From BOG-908 sp963795825 (GTDB lineage Bacteria > Pseudomonadota > Alphaproteobacteria > Acetobacterales > Acetobacteraceae): a DNA stretch of 64,000 nt. The notes beneath the pieces are model-generated. The model made no database searches. It had not been told where the DNA came from and worked only from the letters and a program-made list of their open reading frames with translations. Position numbers and translations under genes: made by a program. The DNA lies in the NCBI GenBank assembly GCA_963795825.1, contig CAWCIW010000005.1:496001-560000 (forward strand), written 5' to 3'. Below, one piece after another: positions 19,716 to 28,837 of this stretch (its first letter is position 1; every line of letters begins with the position of its first letter).

Positions 19716-20666
19716 ATGTTCAACCGCCCGATGTTCCGCTTCGTGCCGGACGACACGCGCTTCGCCTTCATGCGCGCGCGCTTCTACGGCCTCGCCGGCT
19801 CGTTCATCCTGTCCGCCCTCTCGATCGGCCTGTTTTTCTATCCCGGCCTGAAGCTCGGCCTCGATTTCAAGGGCGGCATCACCATCGAGGCCCGCACCCA
19901 GGGCCCCGCCGATTTCAACAAGCTGCGCGATGCGTTCGCCGCCGCCCACGTGCCCACCGCCGGCCTGCAGCGCTTCGGCGCGCCGGACGACGTGCTGATA
20001 CGTCTCGACGCCCAGGCGACGCCGGCCGCCAACCAGGCGATGCAACACCAGGTGGAAACCGTTCTGGCCACCGCCCAGCCCGGCACCAAGGTCCTGCGCA
20101 ACGACGTGGTCGGCGCCTCCGTCAGCGCCGAGCTGCTGCAGAACGGCATACTGGCGCTGGTGTTCAGCCTGGCGATGATCTTCGCCTATATCTGGTTCCG
20201 CTTCGAATGGCAGTTCGCCGTCGGCGCGGTCGTCACCCTGCTGCTCGACGTGACCAAAACCATCGGCTTCCTGGTGATCACCCGCATCGAGTTCGACAGC
20301 GTGATGGTGGCCGCAATCCTGACCATCATCGGCTACTCCACCAACGACAAGGTGGTGGTGTACGACCGGGTCCGCGAGAATTTGCGCAAATACAAGACGA
20401 TGCCGCTGCGCCAGCTCATCGACCTGTCCATCAACGAGACGTTGAACCGCACCCTCGGCACCAGCTCCACGGTGTTCCTGGCCAGCGTGCCATTGGCGCT
20501 GTTCGGCGGCGCCAGCCTGTCCGGTTTCGCGATGGCCATGCTGTTCGGCATCGCCATCGGCACGGTCAGCTCGATCATGATCGCCGCGCCCATCCTGCTG
20601 CTGCTCGGCGAGAACCGGCTGCGCCGCGAAGTGATCGCGCCTGCCGGCAAGTCCGTCCCCGGCTGA
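19716..20666 (+). CDS. secF: Protein translocase subunit SecF
   Basis: 316 residues, six membrane segments. The N-terminal FKGG signature is in LGLDFKGGITIEA, and TIIGYSTNDKVVVYDRVREN carries the conserved Asp-Arg region of the fourth to fifth helix. Works with SecD in late protein export. It follows secD closely and is intact. Confidence 0.95.
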   Translation: MFNRPMFRFVPDDTRFAFMRARFYGLAGSFILSALSIGLFFYPGLKLGLDFKGGITIEARTQGPADFNKLRDAFAAAHVPTAGLQRFGAPDDVLIRLDAQATPAANQAMQHQVETVLATAQPGTKVLRNDVVGASVSAELLQNGILALVFSLAMIFAYIWFRFEWQFAVGAVVTLLLDVTKTIGFLVITRIEFDSVMVAAILTIIGYSTNDKVVVYDRVRENLRKYKTMPLRQLIDLSINETLNRTLGTSSTVFLASVPLALFGGASLSGFAMAMLFGIAIGTVSSIMIAAPILLLLGENRLRREVIAPAGKSVPG

Positions 20667-20679
20667 GTCGCGCCGCCTT

Positions 20680-20703
20680 CCGCCTGCCCAGGGCGGATTT
20701 CGC
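20680..20703 (+). terminator. Probable terminator after secF
   Basis: A CCGCC..GGCGG stem 14 bases after the secF stop codon, followed by ATTTCG. The T-run is short. The rest of the gap to 20930 shows only a small GTCTC..GAGAC hairpin and an A/T-rich patch before the next gene. Confidence 0.4.
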
Positions 20704-20930
20704 GGCTAAGCTAGTCCGCCTGTGCCACCATCACGTCCCCGACCGATACCCGTTGCAGGGCTTCCGGCCGGGGCATGCCCTAATTTGCCGGCTGCCAAAG
20801 CTTCAATGTCGGGAAAGTCTCACGCTGCGAGACGGTGACGGTCCATTTTGCGTCACTTTTATAAAAGAGAAAGCGCGTTCTTTTTACTTCGCCAAACCAT
20901 CTCGCCGGGTAAGATGCGTTAACATGCATC

Positions 20931-22073
20931 ATGAACGCTGACGTGCAGTCCCGCCTGTTATTCGTAGGATCTGATCCGGCCTGGCAGAAAGCTGCCGCCG
21001 CGGCTGCCGCCCGCCGTGGCGCCGTGCTGGACGTGCAGCCCGACGTGTATGCGGCGCTCGCCTCGATGCTGCCGTCCCGTTTCGTCTACGATCACGTGCT
21101 GGCCGTGGCGCCGCTGCGGTCGCGCGCGATCGATGCGCTTGCCGGCATGCTGGACGAGGTGACGCTGCACCCCACGCCGCTGCTGCTGCTCGGCTGTTCG
21201 AGCAGCGGCATCGCCACGCCGATCCCCTGCGTGGATCATCCGGACGCCGATGCGGTATCCGCCGCGTTGGGCAGCAACCAGTCGCAGGTGCCGTCCGGCC
21301 AGCCGCCGATGAACTCCGCAGAGCTCGCCTCCACCCTGCATGCCGGCGGGCTGCGCATGCGCTTCCAGCCGATCCTGCGCGCGTCCGACCTGGAGCCGAT
21401 CGGGCTCGAGGCGCTGGCCCGCCTGCATCACGACCAGCGCGGCATCCTGCACCCCAAGGATTTCATCCCACTGACCATCGCCTGCGGCCGCGAGCGCGTG
21501 CTGACCGGCATCGCCGCCGCGCGCACGTTCCTCGAGATCGGCGCCCGGCTGCGCGCGACGGACCTGTTCGTCACCATCAACCTGCCGCTGTCGACGGTGA
21601 TGAACGAGTTCGCCGTGCGCCGTGGTGTGGAGCTGTGCGCCGTGGCCGAGGTGAACCCCGCGCAGATCATGCTGGAGGTGCTGGAGAGCAGCACCGCGCC
21701 CGATCTGGACAAGTTGCGCACGGCACTGGAGGCGTGGCGCAAGGCCGGCTTCCGCCTGGCCGTCGACGACGCCGGGCCTGCCTTGCCGCATTGGCGGGAC
21801 CTGCTCGACCTGCCGTTCGACGCGCTGAAGCTGGACGGTGCCATGGTGAAGGATCCGGCGCAGCACGGACTGTTGGAGACGATCGTGCGCGAGGCAAAGG
21901 CCAGGCAACGCTACCTCGTCGCCGAGGGCATCGAAGACCAGGCGTGCCTGGATCGCGTGCTGGCGCTTGGCGTGGATGCCGTGCAGGGCTTCATGTTCTC
22001 GCGTCCGCTGCCTGCGATGGCGGTGCCGATCTGGCTGGAGCACTGGCGGAAGCGCTCCGAGATAGGCGAGTAA
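20931..22073 (+). CDS. EAL-domain protein, probable cyclic-di-GMP phosphodiesterase
   Basis: 380 residues. Residues 1-125 look like a receiver-type fold without the usual acidic pocket. The EAL domain (about 135-375) keeps the catalytic Glu in LEALAR, Asn in INLPLS, Glu in LEVLES, the double Asp in VDDAGPA, Lys in LKLDGAM, Glu in AEGIED and Gln in QGFMFSRP. The loop-6 motif DDFGTG has become DDAGPA, so dimer-dependent activity may be altered. If active it degrades c-di-GMP, which fits the motility genes elsewhere in the window. Element K follows its stop. Confidence 0.88.
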   Translation: MNADVQSRLLFVGSDPAWQKAAAAAAARRGAVLDVQPDVYAALASMLPSRFVYDHVLAVAPLRSRAIDALAGMLDEVTLHPTPLLLLGCSSSGIATPIPCVDHPDADAVSAALGSNQSQVPSGQPPMNSAELASTLHAGGLRMRFQPILRASDLEPIGLEALARLHHDQRGILHPKDFIPLTIACGRERVLTGIAAARTFLEIGARLRATDLFVTINLPLSTVMNEFAVRRGVELCAVAEVNPAQIMLEVLESSTAPDLDKLRTALEAWRKAGFRLAVDDAGPALPHWRDLLDLPFDALKLDGAMVKDPAQHGLLETIVREAKARQRYLVAEGIEDQACLDRVLALGVDAVQGFMFSRPLPAMAVPIWLEHWRKRSEIGE

Positions 22074-22074
22074 G

Positions 22075-22247
22075 AAAGCAGTCCTTTTTCGAGAAAACGG
22101 ACCAAAAAGCTTTTGCTCCGACGCCTGCCCGGAGATCAGGCTTTGACTGCAGCCGCACGACTTGCAGAAAAAGTGTAGGCCGTGGTGCAAGCGTCGGAGC
22201 AAAAGCTTTTTGGTCCTTTTTCTCGAAAAAGGACTGCTGTCTTTCTT
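22075..22247. repeat. Two-armed palindromic element K between convergent genes
   Basis: Both arms CT haplotype with GTCC/GGAC stems; core GACGCCTGCC..GTGCAAGCGTC. It fills the gap between the EAL gene stop and the msrC stop. Confidence 0.87.
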
Positions 22248-22248
22248 T

Positions 22249-22713
22249 CTATCCCTCCAGCCCAGCAACAAAAACCCCCGCCGCCGCCTCGAAAAACGCA
22301 CGATCCGCGCCGGAAAACCGGTCGAGCTCCGGGCTGTCCACATCCAGCACCCCGACCAGGCGACCCTCCCGGACCAGCGGCACCACGATCTCCGACAGCG
22401 ACGCGCCATCGCAGGCGATGTGGCCCTCGAACGCGTGCACGTCCGGCACCACGATCGTCTCCCGGCGCGCGGCCGCGGTGCCGCACACACCTCGGCCGAG
22501 CGGAATGCGCGTGCAGGCCGGCAGGCCCTGGAACGGGCCCACCACCAGCACGTCGCCCTGCAGGAAGTAGAACCCCACCCAGTTCAGGCGCTCCACGCGC
22601 TGGAACAGCAGCGCCGCCATATTGGCGGCGTTCGCGGTCATGTCGGGCTCGCCGGCGAGCAGCGCGCGCAGCTCGTCGATTATGGCCGACGCTGCCTCGC
22701 CCAGCGCCACCAT
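22249..22713 (-). CDS. msrC: Free methionine-(R)-sulfoxide reductase (GAF type)
   Basis: 154 residues of GAF fold. The three Cys typical of fRMsr are present in order: LPACTRIPLG, GRGVCGTAA and HIACDGAS; LNWVGFYFL and VVGPFQG also match the family. It reduces free Met-R-sulfoxide with thioredoxin-type reductants. The ATG at 22713 overlaps the msrB stop (TGATG), so the two genes are translationally coupled and together cover protein-bound and free R-sulfoxide. Confidence 0.9.
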   Translation of the reverse strand: MVALGEAASAIIDELRALLAGEPDMTANAANMAALLFQRVERLNWVGFYFLQGDVLVVGPFQGLPACTRIPLGRGVCGTAAARRETIVVPDVHAFEGHIACDGASLSEIVVPLVREGRLVGVLDVDSPELDRFSGADRAFFEAAAGVFVAGLEG

Positions 22714-23118
22714 CAAGCGGCGGGTTCGAACTTCATCGCCGCGCCGTTCATGCAATAGCGCAGCCCGGTGGGCTTCGGCCCGTCGGGGAACACGTGGCCC
22801 AGATGGCCGCCGCAACTGGCGCAATGCACTTCGACCCGGCTCATGCCCATTGAGCGGTCTTCGCGTGGTGGCGACGGCACCTTCCAGCGGCGCGTAGAAG
22901 CTCGGCCAGCCGGAATGGCTCTCGTATTTGGTGGTGCTGTCGAACAGCTTGGTCTGGCACGCGGCGCAGAGGAACTCGCCCGGGCGTTTTTCGCCGTTGA
23001 GCGGGCTGGCGCCCGGGCGTTCGGTGCCGTGCTCGCGCAGCACGCGGTATTGCTCCGGCGTAAGTTCGACGCGCCACTCGGCGTCGGTTTTCTGGCTGGT
23101 GGTGTTCTGGTCGGACAT
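22713..23118 (-). CDS. msrB: Peptide methionine-(R)-sulfoxide reductase MsrB, frameshifted
   Basis: About 134 residues. Two CxxC pairs (LCAACQ and CASCGGH) form the structural zinc site, SGWPSFYAP is the conserved binding segment, HLGHVFPDGP follows, and the catalytic Cys is in LRYCMNGAA. The frame breaks near 22857-22866 (ACCACGCGAAGACC on the coding strand), where one base is missing before GAAGACCGC. Start ATG 23118. Overlaps msrC by one base. Confidence 0.88.
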
Positions 23119-23288
23119 TGCGCGCCCCTCGTTCGTTGCTGGTGCTGATATGGGCGGCGAGGGCCGGCAGGAAAAGAGCCGGCCGGGGCTCCGGATCGTT
23201 TGTCGCGGGCGCGCGCGGATAGCGCGCCCGCACGCCGGTGCTGGCCCCGGCACTCGCAACCGTCTGGCCACGGCGGACCCGGCGCGCT

Positions 23289-24806
23289 TCAGTTCCGCAC
23301 GACCCTGTAGAGATCCAGCCCCTCGCCACTGCGCACCGGCTGCAACATCGCCGGCACCGCACTAATCCCGACATTGTAGTGCTGCACCAGGACGAAATCG
23401 AACTTGCCGGGCCAACCGCGAAAATAGCTGCGCGCGCCCTGGCCGTCGCCGCGCTCCACCCCATCGTCCGGGAGCGCCGCACCCGCGCGCAATTCGTCGG
23501 GCGAAATGGGCAATCCGTTCGGCGTGCTGGATCGCAAATAGGCCGGCATCATGCGGACGGTGGTAAGTCCGTTAAACAAATAAGGCACGAGCGCGTCGCG
23601 GTCGATCACCGCAACCAGCGGCATGTGCCAGATGGCGTTTTGCGGTATGCGTTCGGCACCGGTGCCGTGGCCTTCCGTGTTGACCACCAGCAGACGCGCA
23701 CCCTGTGGCAAGGCCGCCAGAACGCGCCTGTGTTCGCGCACCTGGTGATCGACCAGGCGCAGCGCGGTCCACGCATCGGCAGAGCGCAGGCAGACCAGCG
23801 CAAAAACGAGTGCGGCGAGTTTCCAGCGCATCACATGCTCGCCTGTCCACGATATCCCGCCGATCAGCAACATGGTGGCCACCAACGGAAGGCGGAGATC
23901 CATCCCCCATGTGCTGGCGACCACGTGCGGCATGATCGCCGCGACCACTGCCACCACCGCGGCCGCAGGCCAGATTTTCGCAGCCACGCGCACGCGCCGC
24001 ACGACCGCGATACCGAGTAGCAAAACCGCCACCAGGCTCAGCAGACCGACGCGATCGCGCAGGAACAGCATCGGCGAGACGAACGCCATCAGCCTGTCGC
24101 CCAACGTGCCGTATTGCGTCTGCAGCGCGCCGACATATCCGGCGGACACGTTCAGCGTTGCCGCAAACGCGAGTGCCGGTACCGCCTGCGCGGCCGCGGC
24201 CACCACATCCCACACGCGTCCCGGGCCGCCGCCCAGCAGGCGCGCAGCTTCCAGCCCCGCCACCGAAAGGCAGTAGGCGAGGCACGCAAAGGCATGGCCG
24301 AAATACAGCAGCAGCACCAACGGCGCGAACACCAGCGCACGCCGCCATCTCGGCCAGCCGGACGCGGCGATCCAGCCGGCAAACAGCATCACCGAAAGCC
24401 CGGCGGCAAACAAATAATTCAGAAAACCCAGCGCCAGCAGCGTGTTCGTGCAAAGCAAAAACGCCGCCGCAGGCACCAGGCTGGCGCGCCGATGCACCGC
24501 ATAATGCAGGCAGGCCGTCGCCGCGGCCGGCATCAGCATGCAGACGCATACGAACAGCTTGCCCGCAACGTAGATCGGCAAAACGTGCAGCAGCAGCGGC
24601 AGCACCGCGTCCATCGCCAGATACGGTATCGGCGCCCAATGTATGGCGTAATAGCGCTGCAGATCGGCGGAGTGCGGCCAGGCTGAAAGCACGTGCATGC
24701 GCGCTAGGTGGTTCAGCGTGTCGCCCATCGCGGGAAACTGCACGGCTAGGAAGGGCGCCAGGGCTGCGGCTGCGAACAGGAGGTAGGCGTATCGGTAGCG
24801 GAACAT
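23289..24806 (-). CDS. Polytopic membrane protein, possible GT-C type glycosyltransferase
   Basis: 505 residues with about 11 hydrophobic segments in the first 360 residues and a soluble C-terminal domain. After the first helix comes FPAMGDTLNHLARMHVL, an acidic first loop of the kind that holds the catalytic Asp in GT-C transferases, which is why I suggest that class. I recognise no closer family. The C-terminal soluble part (from LVVNTEGHG on) is also unassigned. No polysaccharide genes are adjacent. Start ATG 24806, immediately beyond element L. Confidence 0.72.
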   Translation of the reverse strand: MFRYRYAYLLFAAAALAPFLAVQFPAMGDTLNHLARMHVLSAWPHSADLQRYYAIHWAPIPYLAMDAVLPLLLHVLPIYVAGKLFVCVCMLMPAAATACLHYAVHRRASLVPAAAFLLCTNTLLALGFLNYLFAAGLSVMLFAGWIAASGWPRWRRALVFAPLVLLLYFGHAFACLAYCLSVAGLEAARLLGGGPGRVWDVVAAAAQAVPALAFAATLNVSAGYVGALQTQYGTLGDRLMAFVSPMLFLRDRVGLLSLVAVLLLGIAVVRRVRVAAKIWPAAAVVAVVAAIMPHVVASTWGMDLRLPLVATMLLIGGISWTGEHVMRWKLAALVFALVCLRSADAWTALRLVDHQVREHRRVLAALPQGARLLVVNTEGHGTGAERIPQNAIWHMPLVAVIDRDALVPYLFNGLTTVRMMPAYLRSSTPNGLPISPDELRAGAALPDDGVERGDGQGARSYFRGWPGKFDFVLVQHYNVGISAVPAMLQPVRSGEGLDLYRVVRN

Positions 24807-24812
24807 AGATCA

Positions 24813-24962
24813 GGAAGAAAGCGCTTCTTTTTTGAAAAAAAGAAGCAAAAAACTTTTGCTCCTCCGCATTTGCGACGCACCATTATATCCGGAAATGATC
24901 GGGCGTTTCAGCGGCGTCATAGCAAAAGTTTTTTGCTTCTTTTTTCAAAAAAGAAGGCCTTG
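24813..24962. repeat. Two-armed palindromic element L
   Basis: Both arms TT haplotype with CTTC/GAAG stems; the core carries GACGC and GGCGTC but is otherwise weakly symmetric. It lies between the ssuB stop (24964) and the start of the membrane-protein gene (24806), both on minus. Confidence 0.83.
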
Positions 24963-24963
24963 C

Positions 24964-25803
24964 TTACCTTGCCAAAATCCGATCCAAAATCACCCGCTCC
25001 AACTCCGCCAGATCCGCCCCCGCGCGCCGCGGCCGCGGCAGGTCCACCCGCAGATCCAGCCCGATACGCCCGTCCTCTATCAGCAGCACGCGGTCCGCCA
25101 GGATCGCCGCCTCCGCCACGTCATGCGTCACCAGCACCGCGGTGAAACGCCGCTCCAGCCACACCCGCTCCAGCAGCGCCTGCATGTCCAGCCGGGTCAG
25201 CGCATCCAGTGCGCCCAGCGGCTCGTCGAGCAGGAACAGCTGTGGATCGGCCGCCAGCGCGCGCGCCAGCGCCACGCGTTGCCGCTGGCCGCCGGAGAGC
25301 ACGCGCGGCCACTCGCCCGCCCGGTCCGCCAGGCCCACGGCCTCCAGCGCCGCCATGCCGCGCGCCGACGAGGCCCGCGCCGCCGCACCGCGCGGCAGGC
25401 CGAGCGTCACGTTGTCGATCACGCGTTGCCAGGGCAGCAGCCGTCCGTCCTGGAACATGATGCGTATTTCGGACCTCGCGGCGTCCGGCGCGGCACCGCC
25501 CAGCCGCACGGTGCCGCCATCGGGCGAATCCAGCCCGGCCAGCATGCGCAGCAGCGTGCTCTTGCCCGATCCGCTGCGCCCGACGATCGCCACGAACGAG
25601 CCCGGCTCGATGTCGAGGTCGATGCCGTGCAGCACGCCGCGGTCGCCGAAGCTGCGCGACAGACCGTCGAGACGCACCGCCAGGCCGCCGCCGGCCGCCG
25701 GCCTGCGCTCCGGGACCGCAGCGCCGCCGATGCCCTCGCGCGGCATCGTGCGCGCCCAGCCGCCGAAAACCCGGGTCAGGCCCGGCTGAACGATGGATGC
25801 CAT
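24964..25803 (-). CDS. ssuB: Aliphatic sulfonate ABC transporter, ATPase
   Basis: 279 residues. Walker A GRSGSGKST, Q-loop MFQDGRLLPW, signature LSGGQRQR, Walker B LFLLDEP and the switch His in LVTHD are all present; the Q-loop text LLPW is typical for nitrate/sulfonate/taurine importers. It powers uptake of organosulfonates. The ATG at 25803 lies within the end of ssuC (28-bp overlap). An N-terminal extension of about 45 residues precedes the ABC domain. Last gene of ssuA-ssuD-ssuC-ssuB. Confidence 0.9.
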   Translation of the reverse strand: MASIVQPGLTRVFGGWARTMPREGIGGAAVPERRPAAGGGLAVRLDGLSRSFGDRGVLHGIDLDIEPGSFVAIVGRSGSGKSTLLRMLAGLDSPDGGTVRLGGAAPDAARSEIRIMFQDGRLLPWQRVIDNVTLGLPRGAAARASSARGMAALEAVGLADRAGEWPRVLSGGQRQRVALARALAADPQLFLLDEPLGALDALTRLDMQALLERVWLERRFTAVLVTHDVAEAAILADRVLLIEDGRIGLDLRVDLPRPRRAGADLAELERVILDRILAR

Positions 25804-26545
25804 GCGAGCGCCCCCCTCTCGACCCAGCGCGCCAGGCTGTCGATCAGCTTGCCGAGCACCGCGTAGAGCAGGATGCCCAGCACCACGATGTCGGTCTGCA
25901 TGAACTCGCGCGCATTCATCGTCATGAACCCGATGCCGGAATTGCCGGCGATGGTCTCGGCCACGATCAGCGTGAGCCACATGATGCCGAGCGCATAACG
26001 CACGCCCACCAATATGCTCGGCAGCGCGCCCGGGAAAATCACCAGTCGGAACAAGCGCATATCCGCGAACGCCCTGCACGCGCGCCATCTCCAGCAGGCC
26101 CGCATCGATCGTGCGTATGCCGTGATACGTGTTGTAGTAGATCGGGAAGAACACGCCGACGGCGACGAGGAACACCTTCGCACTCTCGCCGATGCCGAAC
26201 CACACGATCACCAGCGGGATCAGCGCCAGATGCGGCACCATGCGCAGCATCTGCAGCGCGCCGTCGAACAGATCCTCCGCCAGCCGGCTGATCCCTGCCG
26301 CCAGCCCGAAGACGAAGCCAAGCGCGCCGCCGATCACGAAACCGACGGCCGCGCGCGCCGCGGATACCGCCACATCGCGCGGCAGCTCACCGCTGCGCAG
26401 CAGGCGCCAGCCGGCAAGCAGCACGGCATGCGGCGGCGGCAGTTTGCGCGCCGGCACCAGCCCGCTGGCCGAGAGCGCCTCCCAGGCAGCGAGCAGCAGC
26501 ACCGGCACCAGCCAGGCGACGGCGGCGCGCCGGAAACCAGCGCAT
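25776..26545 (-). CDS. ssuC: Aliphatic sulfonate ABC transporter, permease, two frameshifts
   Basis: About 256 residues with six membrane segments. The permease EAA-type loop is in ILVGVRYALGIMWLTLIVAE. The coding text moves frame twice: near 26520-26535, between the ATG at 26545 (MRWFPAR) and AWLVPVLLLAAWEAL, and near 26075-26085, where MARVQG must be joined to FADMRLFRLVIFPGALPS. Each break is explained by one base. Three bases separate the start from the ssuD stop, so the operon order is clear. Confidence 0.85.
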
Positions 26546-26547
26546 TG

Positions 26548-27705
26548 TCAGGATGCGGCCGCCAGCACCGGCTTGGGGGCGCGCTCGTTGGCGATGATCT
26601 CGCCGAACGGCCCGTTCAGCGCCACGCCGGGCTGCCCGCCGTACCCGGCCATGGCTGCAGCGGCAGGCGCGGGAACAGCAGTTCCGCCACCCGGTAGGCT
26701 TCCTCCAGATGCGGATAGCCGGACAGGATGAAGCTGTCCACGCCGAGCGCGCTGTATTCCATCAGCCGTGCCGCCACAGTATCGGCATCGCCCACCAACG
26801 CCGTGCCGGCGCCGCCGCGCACCAGGCCCACGCCGGCCCAAAGATCCGGGCTGATCTCCAGCTTGGCGCGGTTGCCGCCATGCAGCGCCGCCATACGTTG
26901 CTGGCCCACGCTGTCATAACGCGAAAACACCTTTTGCGCGTCGGCGATCACCTGGTCGTCGACATACCGGATGAGGTCGTTCGCCGCCTCCCACGCCGCC
27001 TCGCGCGTCTCGCGCACCACCACATGCAGCCGCAGCCCGAAGCGTGAAGGCGCGGCCACGCTTCTCGGCGGCCGCGCGCGCCGTGGCGATCTTGGCGGCC
27101 ACGTCGGCCGGCGGCTCGCCCCAGGTGAGATATACGTCGCAATGCTCGGCCGCCACATCGATACCGGCCGGCGACGAGCCGCCGAACCACAGCGGCGGAT
27201 ACGGCTGTTGCACCGGCGGGAACGCCAGCCGCGCATCCTCGACATGGATGTGCTTGCCCTGGAAGTTCACCGCCTCGCCGGCCATGACGCGGCGCCACAC
27301 TTCGAGGAACTCGGCCGTCAACACATAGCGTTCGTCATGCGAAAGCCACTGGCCGTCGCCCTTCAGCTCCACCGGATCGCCGCCGGTCACCACGTTGATC
27401 AGCAGGCGGCCGTCGGTGGCGCGGTCCAGCGCCGCGGCCATGCGCGCGCCGACGATCGGCGACATGATGCCGGGGCGCAGCGCGATCAGGAAACGCAGTT
27501 GCTTGGTGAAGGGTGCGACGGTGGAGCCCACCACCCAGCTATCTTCGCAGGAGCGGCCCGTGGGCAGCAGCATGCCCCAGTAGCCGAGCTGGTCGGCCGC
27601 CTGCGTTACCTGGCGCAGGTAATCGAACGTCAGCGCGCGGCCGCCGGTGGTGGTGGCTAGGTGGCGGCCGTCGCCGTGGGTGGGCAGGAACCAGAGTAGC
27701 TGCAT
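26548..27705 (-). CDS. ssuD: FMNH2-dependent alkanesulfonate monooxygenase, two frameshifts
   Basis: A flavin-dependent oxygenase of the luciferase fold that releases sulfite from alkanesulfonates. Typical text: WFLPTHGDGRHL, RSCEDSWVVGS, LRFLIALRPG, LINVVTGGDP, YVLTAEFLEVWRR, GGSSPAG and the C-terminal GPFGEIIAN. The frame breaks near 27050 (FTL|FGLRLHVVVRE) and near 26660 (LPLQ|AMAGYGGQPG). Start ATG 27705 has GGAGAC 12 bases upstream. Element M separates it from ssuA; the reduced flavin partner SsuE is not in the window. Confidence 0.9.
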
Positions 27706-27726
27706 TTGTTGTTGTCTCCGTAAGAA

Positions 27727-27846
27727 AGAAAGCAGTTCTTTTTCGAGAAAAAGAACCAAAAAGCTTTTGCTCCCTGTCGGGTGTTGGGGAAGTTCTCCCC
27801 GACAGGGACCAAAAGTCTTTTGCTTCTTTTCTTCAGAAAAGAAGGC
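27727..27846. repeat. Two-armed palindromic element M inside the ssu operon
   Basis: Left arm CT haplotype with a GTTC/GAAC stem (both strands changed together relative to GTCC/GGAC), right arm TC haplotype with CTTC/GAAG stem, around a CCCTGTCGGG..CCCGACAGGG core. It sits between the ssuA stop and the ssuD start, so it may partly end or stabilise the ssuA transcript. Confidence 0.87.
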
Positions 27847-27847
27847 T

Positions 27848-28804
27848 TTAGCTACCCTTGCCTGGCCTGGCCTCTTGCAAGTCGATACGCGCCGGTATCA
27901 GGCCCAGCCTCGCAAAAACATCGGCCACGTCCTGCTGCCCTGCTAGGATCTTGTCATCCACGGGCTGCACGCCGAATGCCAGGCGATCCACCGCGCGCTT
28001 CACCGCCACAGGGTCCATGCCCATCGCCGGCGCCAGCAATTGCGTCACCTCGTCGCGATGGCCGGCGGCGAATGCTTCCGTCTCGGTAAGATCGGCAACG
28101 ATCATGTGCACCACATCAGGATTGGCGCCGGCGAAATCGCGCGTGGCGAGAAAGAACTCGCGGTTCTCGTCGATGATCTTGCCGCCCACTTTGCCGTCGG
28201 CGACCTGTCGCGTCTGCAGGGCGGTTTCCGCGGCGGCCAGATACGGATCCCAGATCACCCAGGCATCTACGCTGCCGTTCTCGAAAGCCGGCCGCGCATC
28301 GGAGGGCTTGAGGAATACGCACTCCACGTCGGCCGGCGTGAGCCCGCCGGACTGCAGCACGCGCACCAGCAGATTATGCACGTTCGAGCCCTTGTTGAGC
28401 GCGATGCGTTTGCCGCGCAGATCGGCGATGCTGTGTATCGGGCTGCCGGAAGGCACGATCAGCGCCTCGCCATGCGGGCTGGGCGGTTCCACGGCCACAT
28501 AGACCAGTTTCACGCCCGCGGCCTGTGCAAAGATCGGCGGCGTATCGCCGGTGATGCCAAAATCGATGGCGTCGGCGCCCATCGCCTCGAGCAAAGCCGG
28601 GCCGCCGAGGAACTCCGTCCAGGTGACGTGCACGTGCAACGGCGCCAGTCGGCGCTCCAGCGTGCCGCGCGCCTTTTCGAGCACCAGCGTGCCGTATTTC
28701 TGGTAGCCGATGCGCACGGTGCGTTCCCTGGACCAGCCGGAGGCCGGGAACAGGCAGAGCAGCGCCACCGCGGATAACCACATCGTCCGTGCGTTGATTA
28801 TCAT
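27848..28804 (-). CDS. ssuA: Aliphatic sulfonate-binding periplasmic protein
   Basis: 318 residues. A signal peptide (about residues 1-25, ending SGWS) precedes a NMT1/SsuA-type solute-binding fold starting VRIGYQKYGTLVLEKARG. DFGITGDTPPIFAQAAG and RIALNKGSNVHNLLVRVL are characteristic of the sulfonate subfamily. It delivers sulfonates to SsuBC. First gene of ssuADCB. Divergent from glpD. Confidence 0.92.
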   Translation of the reverse strand: MIINARTMWLSAVALLCLFPASGWSRERTVRIGYQKYGTLVLEKARGTLERRLAPLHVHVTWTEFLGGPALLEAMGADAIDFGITGDTPPIFAQAAGVKLVYVAVEPPSPHGEALIVPSGSPIHSIADLRGKRIALNKGSNVHNLLVRVLQSGGLTPADVECVFLKPSDARPAFENGSVDAWVIWDPYLAAAETALQTRQVADGKVGGKIIDENREFFLATRDFAGANPDVVHMIVADLTETEAFAAGHRDEVTQLLAPAMGMDPVAVKRAVDRLAFGVQPVDDKILAGQQDVADVFARLGLIPARIDLQEARPGKGS

Positions 28805-28837
28805 GAGCCACCCCGATCATGCGCCAAACGATGGTGA

